In this document: piece by piece, positions 41,400 to 49,730 of the stretch | Numbering within the stretch: position 1 is the stretch's first letter | Layout of the letters: every line of letters starts with the position of its first letter | Assembly: GCA_016786465.1 (NCBI GenBank) | Contig: JAEUWC010000009.1 | Location: 1-58,732 of the forward strand | DNA length: 58,732 nucleotides | Direction: 5' to 3' | Origin: Bdellovibrionales bacterium | GTDB taxonomy: Bacteria; Bdellovibrionota; UBA1018 | Program-made: the position numbers and the translations under genes | The notes under the pieces: model-generated | What the model was told of the DNA's origin: nothing | The model's input: only the letters and a program-made list of their open reading frames with translations | The model's database searches: none

Positions 41400-42511
41400 A
41401 CTGGATCCTTCACGACCCGGCAACGCGAAAGAAAATGCGACTGGGTACGAACCCTTCTTCACGCTTGGCGTGGAAAGTTTGGGAAGAAAGTTGGAAGGCG
41501 CGAGCAGTGACCGCTTCTTTAAAAGGGAAAGGGATTGAAATCCGGTGGGTGGGCGCGGTTTCTTCGGAATTTTTTTTGAAAAAATCAAAGTCAACTGAAC
41601 CCTGGTCCCGTTTCGTTGAAATACGACCCAACGCAAGGGGCTTCAGCATCCGAACTGGTCTGTCCAATGCACAAATCCAGATCAGAAACTTAAACGATCT
41701 TGTTTTCTTACGTTCCAACCTAGGCGGGTTGCTCGATGCGTTGGGGTTTCTAAAGAAGCCGAAAGAAGACCAGGAACTGCGCTATTGGGAAGAAGCGGAT
41801 CTTGGCTTTCACCGACAGTCCTTGGAATTCGAACGAGGACCTTGGGGTGGGACCTATCGAATGGGCCGGCCTAAGCCAAAAGCATCCAGAAATCCCCGGC
41901 CGGAAATGCGGATTCTTCTAGGTTCGAAGAAAACTGGAAGTCTTTCATCCGTGATTCAAAAACGCGCATCGAATAGAAACTTTAGCCATAAGGCCGTTTC
42001 GATTCAGAAGCTTTCCCGGTTCCTGAACCAGTGCTTTGGTATCCAGGGTAAAAAACGTCCTTTCGCTTCAGGCGGCGGGATTTACGAACAGCAGCTTTAT
42101 TTGGCAATTGCGGACCATCCTTCCATCCCGCCTGGATTTTATCGGGTCAATTCAGGTCAAAGCTGTCTTGAAAAGTGGAAAACGGAAAACGATTCTAAGC
42201 TGGTTTTGGCGTGGCAGCAGGTTGCATTGCAAAATTTAGCACCATCCAAAGTCGCTCCGCCCATTGTTGGAATCTTGACCAGTCGGCATGCGCTTTTGGC
42301 CATCAAATACGAACGAATCGCGTACCGGCTTTCACTTTTGAACGCGGGCTGCTTTCTTCAAGCTGCCGCCCTTTCTGCAGCCGATCTGCGGCTGGCATTT
42401 TGTCCATTGGGTTCTGTGAACCCCAGTCTTTTTGAAAAGACGACGAAGATCAAGATGATGGAAGAATCACCGGTTGCTGCTTTTGCGCTAGGTGAAGTCG
42501 GATCCAACTGA
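41396..42511 (+). CDS. SagB-type (nitroreductase-fold) azoline dehydrogenase
   Basis: A 371-residue protein. Residues about 175-371 are the nitroreductase/SagB fold: VIQKRASNRNF (FMN-phosphate contact), FASGGGIYEQQLYLAI, PPGFYRV, IAYRLSLLNAGCFLQAAALSAADLRLAFCPLG and a final strand. In TOMM pathways such FMN enzymes oxidise azolines to azoles. The first 170 residues (FVEIRPNARGFSIRTGLSNAQIQI) could be a peptide-binding domain like that of ThcOx. It is translationally coupled to YcaO by a 4-bp overlap. Its last 62 bp overlap the convergent GT2 gene, an unusually long overlap. Confidence 0.85.
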   Translation: MNWILHDPATRKKMRLGTNPSSRLAWKVWEESWKARAVTASLKGKGIEIRWVGAVSSEFFLKKSKSTEPWSRFVEIRPNARGFSIRTGLSNAQIQIRNLNDLVFLRSNLGGLLDALGFLKKPKEDQELRYWEEADLGFHRQSLEFERGPWGGTYRMGRPKPKASRNPRPEMRILLGSKKTGSLSSVIQKRASNRNFSHKAVSIQKLSRFLNQCFGIQGKKRPFASGGGIYEQQLYLAIADHPSIPPGFYRVNSGQSCLEKWKTENDSKLVLAWQQVALQNLAPSKVAPPIVGILTSRHALLAIKYERIAYRLSLLNAGCFLQAAALSAADLRLAFCPLGSVNPSLFEKTTKIKMMEESPVAAFALGEVGSN

Positions 42512-43421
42512 AAACGGCAGTGAACGCCCAAGCGATGTGGACCAACCGAATTCGAAGGTCCATAGCGGTCGACCAGTCCCAAAGCGGCCGAATCATTGAA
42601 CTGAAAACTTTCAGTGTAAAAGGAAGCGGAGCAATTCTTCCCACGCGGAACTGCCAATAATCCGACAACCCGAAACCCAGCTTCAGCCGCAGAACGTAAA
42701 GAAATCGAAATCGTTTCGGATTCACGTCATGGATCATCACTAAATTTGGAAAATAGCCGCACTTCAATTGAACATCCGAAGCCGTCTTGGCAATCACGGC
42801 GTCTTCACCCGAAGCAAAGCTGAATTTTCCATTTCGACCCAAGCGAAAAAAGTGAGGATCCAGCGCATAGGTCTTTAGGAATTTTTCGATTACGGATCTT
42901 CGCACAACCATGCTTGCAGTAGCGACGGGAACCCAGGGCTGCCAATACCCGTAGTACCAGTCGACGACGGGATGATCGCCTATATCCTTAATCGCCATGG
43001 CTAAAAGCCAAGGTTTAAGCCACTGAGGAACTTTCGTTTCCTTTGGTAAAAGCATTTTGCCGGAAAAAACACCGACTTCTGTACTTTGCTCTAAGATCCT
43101 TAAGGCTTCGGCGACGAAATCGGGTGCTAAGTAATTATCGTCGTCGACAAAAAGGACGTTTCCGCCCGTTTCCTTAAAAGCCAAGACCCGTGCGTGGGCG
43201 ACGCCGACTTTTTCTTCGCGAAGCACACGAAAAGAAATCCCTGCATCCCGAAGTCCACGAAAAATCGGATTCGATTTTTCAATAGGCCATCGACTGGCGT
43301 TGTCAACGACCGTGACCTGAAAAGAACCCCGTGGCGCAGTTTGGGCCGCCAAAGCTTGGAAAGTTTTTTCCAGTTTTTCCAAGTCAGGATCATGCGTACA
43401 GACGCAAACATCGAGCATCAT
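42450..43421 (-). CDS. glycosyltransferase family 2
   Basis: A 323-residue GT2. MLDVCVCTHDPDLEKLEKTFQAL opens the nucleotide-binding fold, followed by VTVVDNASRW, VGVAHARVLAFKE, the metal site LFVDDDN, and VPVATASMVVRRSV with GEDA (the ED of the catalytic base loop). The C-terminal region contains a hydrophobic segment (about 290-312, LVHIAWAFTAVFSWIRLHL), so it may associate with the membrane. Two adjacent ATG codons mark the start. It overlaps the SagB gene end by 62 bp. Confidence 0.88.
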   Translation of the reverse strand: MMLDVCVCTHDPDLEKLEKTFQALAAQTAPRGSFQVTVVDNASRWPIEKSNPIFRGLRDAGISFRVLREEKVGVAHARVLAFKETGGNVLFVDDDNYLAPDFVAEALRILEQSTEVGVFSGKMLLPKETKVPQWLKPWLLAMAIKDIGDHPVVDWYYGYWQPWVPVATASMVVRRSVIEKFLKTYALDPHFFRLGRNGKFSFASGEDAVIAKTASDVQLKCGYFPNLVMIHDVNPKRFRFLYVLRLKLGFGLSDYWQFRVGRIAPLPFTLKVFSSMIRPLWDWSTAMDLRIRLVHIAWAFTAVFSWIRLHLAQKQQPVILPSS

Positions 43422-43764
43422 CGTGTCGTCATTTTATAGTCACCCGGCCAAGTCGATCGACTGATAAATCCTTGACGGTAAGCCTAACTCGGGGCTTCAA
43501 CTCCCCAGTTTTGGCTTCTATCAAGGGACTTCGGCCACGACTATTTCGGGAACCGCCAAGACAACGCCATGAATCAAATGCGTCAGAAATCGGATACTTC
43601 TTTGAATTTCCACTACTTAAGTCGTCCTGAAATACCCGCATGACGGCAATTTAATCCTCAAGGGTTCGTCGAAATCCACCGAACCGTTTCACAAGGATTG
43701 AAGTCATTTCGGGAGAAGTTCGGTGCCCGGGTGATCAACGAGTGTAACTGCATAAGGGGCAGGC
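43422..43764 (+). other. 343-bp intergenic region upstream of lon
   Basis: No protein gene is supported. The region holds the hairpin at 43486-43510 and the lon ribosome-binding site AAGGGGC about 9 bases before the ATG. I find no convincing heat-shock (sigma-32) promoter here: a CTTGAC lies at 43471-43476 but the CCCC element is too far away. The promoter of the GT2 gene (minus) must also lie here. Confidence 0.6.
43486..43510. terminator. weak terminator-like hairpin
   Basis: AACT-c-GGGG and CCCCAGTT can pair around an eight-base loop, with one bulged base and four T residues after it. It lies within the GT2/lon divergent region, where a terminator is not obviously needed; it could instead structure the lon 5' leader. 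Confidence 0.35.
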
Positions 43765-46212
43765 ATGGTGACTAACTACGACGGCGAACAGGTAGAAATT
43801 CCAACATCACTTCCGATGCTACCTGTAAGGGATATTGTGGTCTTCCCGTATATGATTATCCCACTTTTTGTGGGCCGGGATTCTTCGATCAAAAGCGTGG
43901 AAGAAGCTTTATCCAGATCGGATCGCTTGATCCTTCTGGCCTCGCAAAAAGACATTAGCGATGAGCATCCTTCTCCGGAAGGGATCTATAAGACCGGAAC
44001 GGTCTCGATGATCATGCGGATGCGCAAGCTTCCGGATGGGCGAATCAAGATCCTGACCCAAGGCCTTTGTAAGGCAACGATCAAGGATTTTTCGCAAACA
44101 CAACCTTTCTACGAATGCTCGATCGACAAGATTACCGAACCCGCATTCGTCAAGAACCCCGAGAACGATGCGCTGATGCGCTTGGTTCGCGAGCAACTTG
44201 AAAAAGTCATCGCACTTGGAAAAGTACTGAGCCCAGATATTTTGATGGTTCTGGATGATATCACCGATGCCGGCCGCTTGGCGGACTTGGTGGCATCAAA
44301 CCTAGGCCTGAAAGTGTCGGACGCGCAGACCATCTTGGAAACGCTGGATCCAGTCGAAAGATTGAAGAAGATCAGCGACATCCTGACCAAGGAAATTGAA
44401 GTTCTGACGCTACAAGCGAAGATCCGTTCGCAAGCCAAGGACGAAATGACCAAGTCGCAGAAGGAATACTTCCTTCGCGAGCAGATTCGCGCCATCAAAA
44501 GCGAACTGGGTGATAACGATCAAAAAGGCGAGGAAGCAGCCGAGCTTCGTGACAAAGTCGCGAACGCCAAGATGCCTCCTGAAGTAGAAACCGAAGCGAT
44601 GAAACAACTGGGCCGGCTTGAGCGCATGCACCCAGATGCTTCCGAGGCTTCAATGCTTCGCACCTATATTGACTGGTTGATCGAAACCCCATGGTCAAAA
44701 TCGACGGTCGATAATCTGGATCTGACCCGCGCCAAAGGCGTCTTGGATGAAGATCACTACAACCTAAGCAAAATCAAGGAACGTATCCTTGAGTACCTTG
44801 CGGTTCGTAAACTGAAAGACAAGATGAAGGGACCGATCCTTTGCTTCGCTGGACCTCCGGGTGTCGGCAAGACTTCCTTGGGTCGCTCGATCGCACGTGC
44901 TTTGGGCCGCGAATTCGTTCGCATCAGCCTGGGCGGCGTGAAAGACGAAGCTGAAATCCGCGGTCACCGCCGCACTTACGTCGGCGCACTTCCTGGCCGC
45001 GTGATTCAAGGGTTGAAGCAAGCAGGAACCAATAACCCGATTTTCGTCCTAGACGAAATCGACAAGCTGGGAAGCGATTTCCGCGGTGATCCATCTGCTG
45101 CCCTGCTTGAAGTCTTGGATCCGGAACAAAACAACACTTTCCGTGACCACTACCTGAACGTGCCTTTCGATCTATCGAACGTCATGTTCATCGCTACCTG
45201 CAACAACTTGGAAACCATTCCAAGTGCACTACGCGATCGTATGGAAGTGATCCAGCTGTCTGGATACACGGAAGAAGAAAAATTCTTCATCTCGCAAAAG
45301 TACTTGATCCCTAAACAGATCACGGAAAACGGATTGAAGAACGATCAGATCGACATCACGACCGAAGCCGTCCGTACCGTGGTTTCTCAGTACACTCGTG
45401 AAGCCGGCCTTCGTAACCTAGAACGCTTTGTTGCAACACTTTGCCGCAAAACCGCGCGCTTGGTCGCCGAAGGAAAAACCGAAAAGACGGTTATCGATCG
45501 CGAACTGACCTACAAGTTCCTGGGGCCAGCACCTTACCTTCGTGAAGACGAACAGGATAAGGACGAAGTCGGTATCGCAACCGGCTTGGCTTGGACTTCG
45601 GTCGGCGGAGAAATCCTGTACGTCGAAACCAACACGATGAAGGGCAAGGGCGGAATTATTCTGACCGGACAGCTCGGCGACGTGATGAAAGAATCCGGAC
45701 ACGCTGCGATGGGATTGATTCGCTCGCGTGCCAAGGAATTCGGAATCGATGAAGATGTGTTTTCCGCAATCGACATCCACATTCACTTCCCGCAGGGCGG
45801 CATCCCTAAAGATGGCCCTTCAGCTGGAATCACGATGGCTTCCGCGATTATCTCGCGGTTGACTGGAAACCCGATCCGCAAGGACGTCGCCATGACGGGT
45901 GAAATCACCCTGACTGGACGCGTGCTTCCGATCGGTGGTCTGAAGGAAAAGGCCTTGGCAGCAATGCGCCATGGCATCAAGACCATCGTCATCCCGGACA
46001 AGAACAAGAAGGACTTGGAAGATATTCCAGAAGAATATCGCCAGCACCTGACCTTTGTGCCCGTCAAGACCATCGACGAAGTCTTAGAAGTCGTCTTGGC
46101 CAATAAGTGGCAAAAAGCGAAGGACAAAGCTCCAGCCGCAGCTACCGGATCTTCCGGAACTGGGCGCTCGCGTCGCAAGATCGCTGCTGCAAGCGGCGGC
46201 CTGGCAGCGTAA
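43765..46212 (+). CDS. lon: ATP-dependent protease Lon
   Basis: An 815-residue LonA protease that degrades misfolded and regulatory proteins. The N-terminal LAN domain starts at LPMLPVRDIVVFPYM. The AAA+ module has Walker A GPPGVGKTS and Walker B FVLDEIDKLG. The protease domain has the Ser-Lys dyad: Ser686 in PKDGPSAGITMA and Lys729 in GGLKEKALAA. After about residue 780, an Ala/Lys-rich tail (KAPAAATGSSG; RSRRKIAAASGG) extends beyond the usual end. It is preceded by a 343-bp leader. Confidence 0.98.
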   Translation: MVTNYDGEQVEIPTSLPMLPVRDIVVFPYMIIPLFVGRDSSIKSVEEALSRSDRLILLASQKDISDEHPSPEGIYKTGTVSMIMRMRKLPDGRIKILTQGLCKATIKDFSQTQPFYECSIDKITEPAFVKNPENDALMRLVREQLEKVIALGKVLSPDILMVLDDITDAGRLADLVASNLGLKVSDAQTILETLDPVERLKKISDILTKEIEVLTLQAKIRSQAKDEMTKSQKEYFLREQIRAIKSELGDNDQKGEEAAELRDKVANAKMPPEVETEAMKQLGRLERMHPDASEASMLRTYIDWLIETPWSKSTVDNLDLTRAKGVLDEDHYNLSKIKERILEYLAVRKLKDKMKGPILCFAGPPGVGKTSLGRSIARALGREFVRISLGGVKDEAEIRGHRRTYVGALPGRVIQGLKQAGTNNPIFVLDEIDKLGSDFRGDPSAALLEVLDPEQNNTFRDHYLNVPFDLSNVMFIATCNNLETIPSALRDRMEVIQLSGYTEEEKFFISQKYLIPKQITENGLKNDQIDITTEAVRTVVSQYTREAGLRNLERFVATLCRKTARLVAEGKTEKTVIDRELTYKFLGPAPYLREDEQDKDEVGIATGLAWTSVGGEILYVETNTMKGKGGIILTGQLGDVMKESGHAAMGLIRSRAKEFGIDEDVFSAIDIHIHFPQGGIPKDGPSAGITMASAIISRLTGNPIRKDVAMTGEITLTGRVLPIGGLKEKALAAMRHGIKTIVIPDKNKKDLEDIPEEYRQHLTFVPVKTIDEVLEVVLANKWQKAKDKAPAAATGSSGTGRSRRKIAAASGGLAA

Positions 46213-46223
46213 GCTAAGAAGAC

Positions 46224-47312
46224 TTGAGCACGCTTGAAATAGTTCTTTGCGCACTCTGTATTTTGGGTTCGGCATTCTTGGCATCGGCGGAAATCGCGAT
46301 GTTCAGTCTGTCGCGGTTCCAGATCCGGGCCATGCGGGAACGATTTCGGGCGGCACACCGACGGGTCAAACGCCTTCTTTCAGACCCAGGTGGATTCTTA
46401 GTCAGTGTTTTGGTTCTGGCTGAAATCTTCAACGTGTCTTTGGGCGTTTTGATTGCGGAATCGGTCAACGAAAACTGGCCGGCTTTGACCCAAGGCGATC
46501 ATCTAGTTGCGCGAATCATTCGTGATTACCTGGCGAACCTAGCGCCGACTTGGGCCCTTCAGACTTTGGTCGGAGTGATCATCACTTCTCCGTTCCTTCT
46601 GATTGCTTGCGAAATCACGCCCAAGACCATCGGCGCCCGGACCAATCAATTGATCGCGACCGTTTCTTCGGGACCGATGACGTTAATCTATGACGTTTTG
46701 AAGCCCATTCGCTTGGCGCTTCAAACGATCATCGGCTTAGTCGCACGAACCCAGAAGTCAGACGACGGCAAGGAAGTGCAAGACGCCTTGTTGAAGGAAG
46801 AAGAATTTCTGACCTTGGTTGAAGAAGGTCACCGCGAAGGCACCGTTCAGGAAACCGAATTGGAACTGATTAAGAACGTCTTTGAACTGGACGACACCCC
46901 GGTTTCTGAATTGATGACCCCAATTGAACAGGTTCTTTCGTTTCAGGAACTGACCCCCTGTCGAAGCGCATTCACGACGTTACAATCTAGGCGCTTTTCA
47001 AGAATTCCGATCATTTCTTTGCAAGGCGGAATCCGCCGTGTCGTGGGCATTTTGTATTCGAAGGACCTGTTGATCGCTAAGCTTGAAAACGACCTAGAAG
47101 TTCTTCAAAGCCCCGTCACTTCGGTCATGAGAAAACCGATGACGACGGCGCCGACGGCACGACTGAACAGCCTTTTTTTGAGAATGAAGAAGCAAAGGCT
47201 TCACATGGCCATTGTCGAAGACAGCGACGGACGTGCCTTGGGCGTTGTCACCATGAACGATCTTTTGGAAGCGCTTTTTGATGATCTGACCGCGAAGGAG
47301 GATGATCTGTGA
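46224..47312 (+). CDS. CNNM/DUF21-CBS domain membrane protein, first of a tandem pair
   Basis: A 362-residue protein. Three or four N-terminal membrane segments (about 3-20, 55-75, 100-125, 130-150) form the DUF21/CNNM transporter domain, with SAEIAMFSLSRFQI as the family's first-helix signature. A CBS pair follows (PVSELMTPIEQVLSF; VTSVMRKPMTT). The TTG start at 46224 keeps the first membrane helix; the Shine-Dalgarno site is weak. It overlaps the second paralogue by 4 bp. CNNM/CorC proteins are linked to magnesium export and resistance. It lacks the C-terminal CorC domain of its neighbour. Confidence 0.82.
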   Translation: MSTLEIVLCALCILGSAFLASAEIAMFSLSRFQIRAMRERFRAAHRRVKRLLSDPGGFLVSVLVLAEIFNVSLGVLIAESVNENWPALTQGDHLVARIIRDYLANLAPTWALQTLVGVIITSPFLLIACEITPKTIGARTNQLIATVSSGPMTLIYDVLKPIRLALQTIIGLVARTQKSDDGKEVQDALLKEEEFLTLVEEGHREGTVQETELELIKNVFELDDTPVSELMTPIEQVLSFQELTPCRSAFTTLQSRRFSRIPIISLQGGIRRVVGILYSKDLLIAKLENDLEVLQSPVTSVMRKPMTTAPTARLNSLFLRMKKQRLHMAIVEDSDGRALGVVTMNDLLEALFDDLTAKEDDL

Positions 47313-48577
47313 CGTCAGTTGAATTCATGCTGACCATGATCCCGATTCTTCTTCTGATCGAGGGCTTCTTTTCTGGGGCAGAAATCGCGATTCTTTCAGC
47401 GGATCGAATCAAGCTTAAGGCGGCCGCGAGAAAAGGATCTGGGCGTTCTAACTTAGCGTTGGAACTTTCGGCCCGCCCCGAACGCGTCCTTTCGGCGACC
47501 CTATTGATGACCAGCGTTTGCATCATCTTGATTTCAAGTTTGATCGCCTTGTACTTCATCGAAAAATCCACGCCCCACGCTGAACTTTGGGCGGTCGTCA
47601 TCACTTCGCCTTTGATCGTGATTTTTGGTGAACTGATTCCGAAAACTTTGTTTCAGCGCTATTCGACCGTGATGGCACCATGGGCCGCCTACCCGGTCAC
47701 GATCGTTTACTACCTTTTCTTTCCGATCACTCGATTGCTTTCCGGATACACGAACCGCCTTTCACGGATGCTGGGCCCTATCGAAGAACTAATCGCAGGG
47801 CGAAAGCACACCACGCGCGACGAACTTCGTTTGGTTCTTTCGTTTGGAAAGAACGAAAGCGCGTTGAAGCCTTCTGAAAAGAAGATGATTAAAAGGATCT
47901 TCGACTTCAAAGACACTGAAGCCAAGCACGCGCTGATTCCTTTGGTCAAAGTCGAAGCGATTGAAGAACAATCCACGATTCGTCAGGCGCTAGACCGATT
48001 CAAAACCCACCGACATTCCCGCATGCCCGTGTATTCAGGACGTGTGGACAACATCACCGGCGTTTTGGACGTTTCTGATCTTTTCGGGATGGTCGATCTT
48101 TCTCAACCCATTCGCACCTTTATTGCTCCGGCACATTACGTTGCGGAAACCCAGTCATTAGAAGATGTACTTTTAGACATGCACCGCGAAAGCGATGAAT
48201 TGGTGGTGATCGTCGACGAATACGGGGGCGCAGTCGGCATTCTTTCGCTGGAAGATATCGTGGAAGAAATCGTCGGAGAAATTCAAGACGAGTACGATTC
48301 GGAAGGTGCCAAGTACAAAGAGCTTGGCCCCGAAAGCTGGTTGATTCAGTCGCGGATGGAAATCAGCCAGATCAACGAACTTCTTCACTTGAGCATGCCC
48401 GAAGGCGACTATGAAACCTTGGGTGGATTTTTGCTTCAACAGTTTGGGCGGATCCCCGGAACCCGTGATGAACTTTATTTTGACACCAAGGCGGGGTCGT
48501 TGAAATTCACGATCCGCAAAGCAACCGAGCGCCAGATCGATTCCGTTCTGGTAGAGCTGCTGTCAAAAAACGAATAA
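47309..48577 (+). CDS. CNNM/DUF21-CBS-CorC membrane protein, second of the pair
   Basis: A 422-residue paralogue of the preceding protein with the full domain set. A DUF21 membrane region starts with LLLIEGFFSGAEIAILSADRI, then two CBS domains (ALIPLVKVEAI; PVYSGRVDNITGVLDVSD and LVVIVDEYGGAVGILSLEDIVEEIVGEIQDEYD), and a C-terminal CorC domain (ISQINELLHLSMPEGDYETLGGFLLQQFGRIP) of the HlyC/CorC type. The GTG start overlaps the stop of the first gene (GTGA). The pair may form a heteromeric ion transporter (inference). Confidence 0.88.
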   Translation: MTSVEFMLTMIPILLLIEGFFSGAEIAILSADRIKLKAAARKGSGRSNLALELSARPERVLSATLLMTSVCIILISSLIALYFIEKSTPHAELWAVVITSPLIVIFGELIPKTLFQRYSTVMAPWAAYPVTIVYYLFFPITRLLSGYTNRLSRMLGPIEELIAGRKHTTRDELRLVLSFGKNESALKPSEKKMIKRIFDFKDTEAKHALIPLVKVEAIEEQSTIRQALDRFKTHRHSRMPVYSGRVDNITGVLDVSDLFGMVDLSQPIRTFIAPAHYVAETQSLEDVLLDMHRESDELVVIVDEYGGAVGILSLEDIVEEIVGEIQDEYDSEGAKYKELGPESWLIQSRMEISQINELLHLSMPEGDYETLGGFLLQQFGRIPGTRDELYFDTKAGSLKFTIRKATERQIDSVLVELLSKNE

Positions 48578-48644
48578 CGGATTGTTTTTGTCGGGATTGT
48601 TTTTTTCTGGCACAACCCGTTGGAATCGCGATTAGACTGGAAGC

Positions 48645-49049
48645 ATGAAGCGGACGGTCCTAATCGTCGATGACGTTGAATTTGTACGCAAGACCCTGAC
48701 GGAAATCCTAAGCCAGGCCCACTATGAAGTCGTGGGCGAAGCCAAGGATGGACGCGAAGCCGTTGAACTTTTTCAAAAACTTTCCCCAGATGTCGTGACC
48801 ATGGACATCGTGATGCCGGAAATGAGCGGCATCGATGCCACCCGGCGAATCATCAAAATGAATAAGGACGCTAAGATCGTGATGATTTCAGCCATGGGCC
48901 AGGAAAACTTGGTGATGGAAGCAATCAACGTGGGTGCTCGCGATTATCTGCTGAAACCTTTCACCGCAGACGATGTGGTCAAAACGGTCGAACGAGTTCT
49001 GACCGGACAGGATCGTGGAACCGGCCGTTTAAGGGAGAGTCGCGCATGA
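48645..49049 (+). CDS. CheY-like single-domain response regulator
   Basis: A 134-residue receiver with no output domain. The acidic pair is VDDVE (9-13), the phospho-acceptor Asp is in VTMDIVMPEMSG, the switch Ser/Thr is in MISAMGQ, and the conserved Lys is in YLLKPF. It should signal by protein contact, as CheY does. It overlaps the next gene by 4 bp. The ATG at 48645 is preceded by GGAAGC. Confidence 0.93.
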   Translation: MKRTVLIVDDVEFVRKTLTEILSQAHYEVVGEAKDGREAVELFQKLSPDVVTMDIVMPEMSGIDATRRIIKMNKDAKIVMISAMGQENLVMEAINVGARDYLLKPFTADDVVKTVERVLTGQDRGTGRLRESRA

Positions 49050-49462
49050 ACCCGACTTTGAACCCGATCGACCAACACAGTTTTGATTTTTACCAATTGG
49101 GTAAAGTCGAACCTTCAGCGCAGAACCTTTTGAATGTCGATTCCTGCTGGAGCGCTGCTTACAGTCTTCACGGTGAGTACCACGGCGTGGTTTGGATTCA
49201 GTTTGATCAAGAGATCGCTGAAGAAGTCGGTATGGAGATCGGAAACATTCTTTCCAGCCGGATTGCTGATCAGATTTCTAGAAACCGAGACGGAGCCTGG
49301 GTTTTGACTTCGCCACCGTTTCGCCCTACCCGCGATCGAATTCAGCAGCTGACTTCGAATAGCCCCACCCTGCTTCAGAAAGATTATTCTTTTGGTGGTC
49401 TAGGAATTCGCGTTTGGATGATCGGACTTCAACCTTTAGATACCGGAGCAGGAAATGCTTAA
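49046..49462 (+). CDS. possible CheX-like phosphatase partner of the CheY-like regulator
   Basis: A 138-residue protein. The segment EYHGVVWIQFDQEIAEEVGMEIGNILSSRIADQIS looks like the core of the CheC/CheX/FliY fold, where a helix with ExxN (here EIGN) inserts into a receiver and removes its phosphate. The match is short and only half of the usual CheX pattern is clear. The 4-bp overlap with the receiver gene supports a joint role. An alternative is an unrelated chemotaxis accessory protein. Confidence 0.6.
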   Translation: MNPTLNPIDQHSFDFYQLGKVEPSAQNLLNVDSCWSAAYSLHGEYHGVVWIQFDQEIAEEVGMEIGNILSSRIADQISRNRDGAWVLTSPPFRPTRDRIQQLTSNSPTLLQKDYSFGGLGIRVWMIGLQPLDTGAGNA

Positions 49463-49730
49463 GCTGATTGGATGGATGATCAACACCGTCTTTTTCGCGC
49501 TTTTGGTTTTGGTTTTGGGAAACTGGGTCCGCTTTGATGGGAAAACGGTTTCGGATCACGTGAAAGCAAAGATGGTCTGGTTGGACAAAAAGGACGTGAA
49601 GTCCCCAGGCCAAGTGACCGAAAAAGTAACCCAATCTGTGAAGAAAATCACAGACCGAGTGACCTTTGGAAACTCTTCGCCTTCCAAAAAGGAACGCGAA
49701 GAGCTCAAAGAATTGATCAAGAAATTTTAG
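49455..49730 (+). CDS. small single-span membrane protein
   Basis: A 91-residue protein with one membrane helix near the N-terminus (IGWMINTVFFALLVLVLGNWV) and a Lys-rich helical cytosolic or periplasmic part (VTEKVTQSVKKITDRV; KKEREELKELIKKF). It overlaps the previous gene by 8 bp and the convergent secreted-protein gene by 4 bp. Function unknown; it is the third gene of the CheY operon. Confidence 0.72.
   Translation: MLKLIGWMINTVFFALLVLVLGNWVRFDGKTVSDHVKAKMVWLDKKDVKSPGQVTEKVTQSVKKITDRVTFGNSSPSKKEREELKELIKKF

Noticed and set aside
43422-43764. A heat-shock (sigma-32) promoter upstream of lon
   Set aside because: CTTGAC and CCCC elements exist but are about 26 bases apart, well beyond the usual 13-17, so the match is not credible.
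48607-48624. TGGCACAACCCGTTGG upstream of the CheY-like gene, resembling a sigma-54 promoter
   Set aside because: The spacing between TGGCAC and TTG is one base too long and the -12 element has GG instead of GC, both of which normally abolish recognition.
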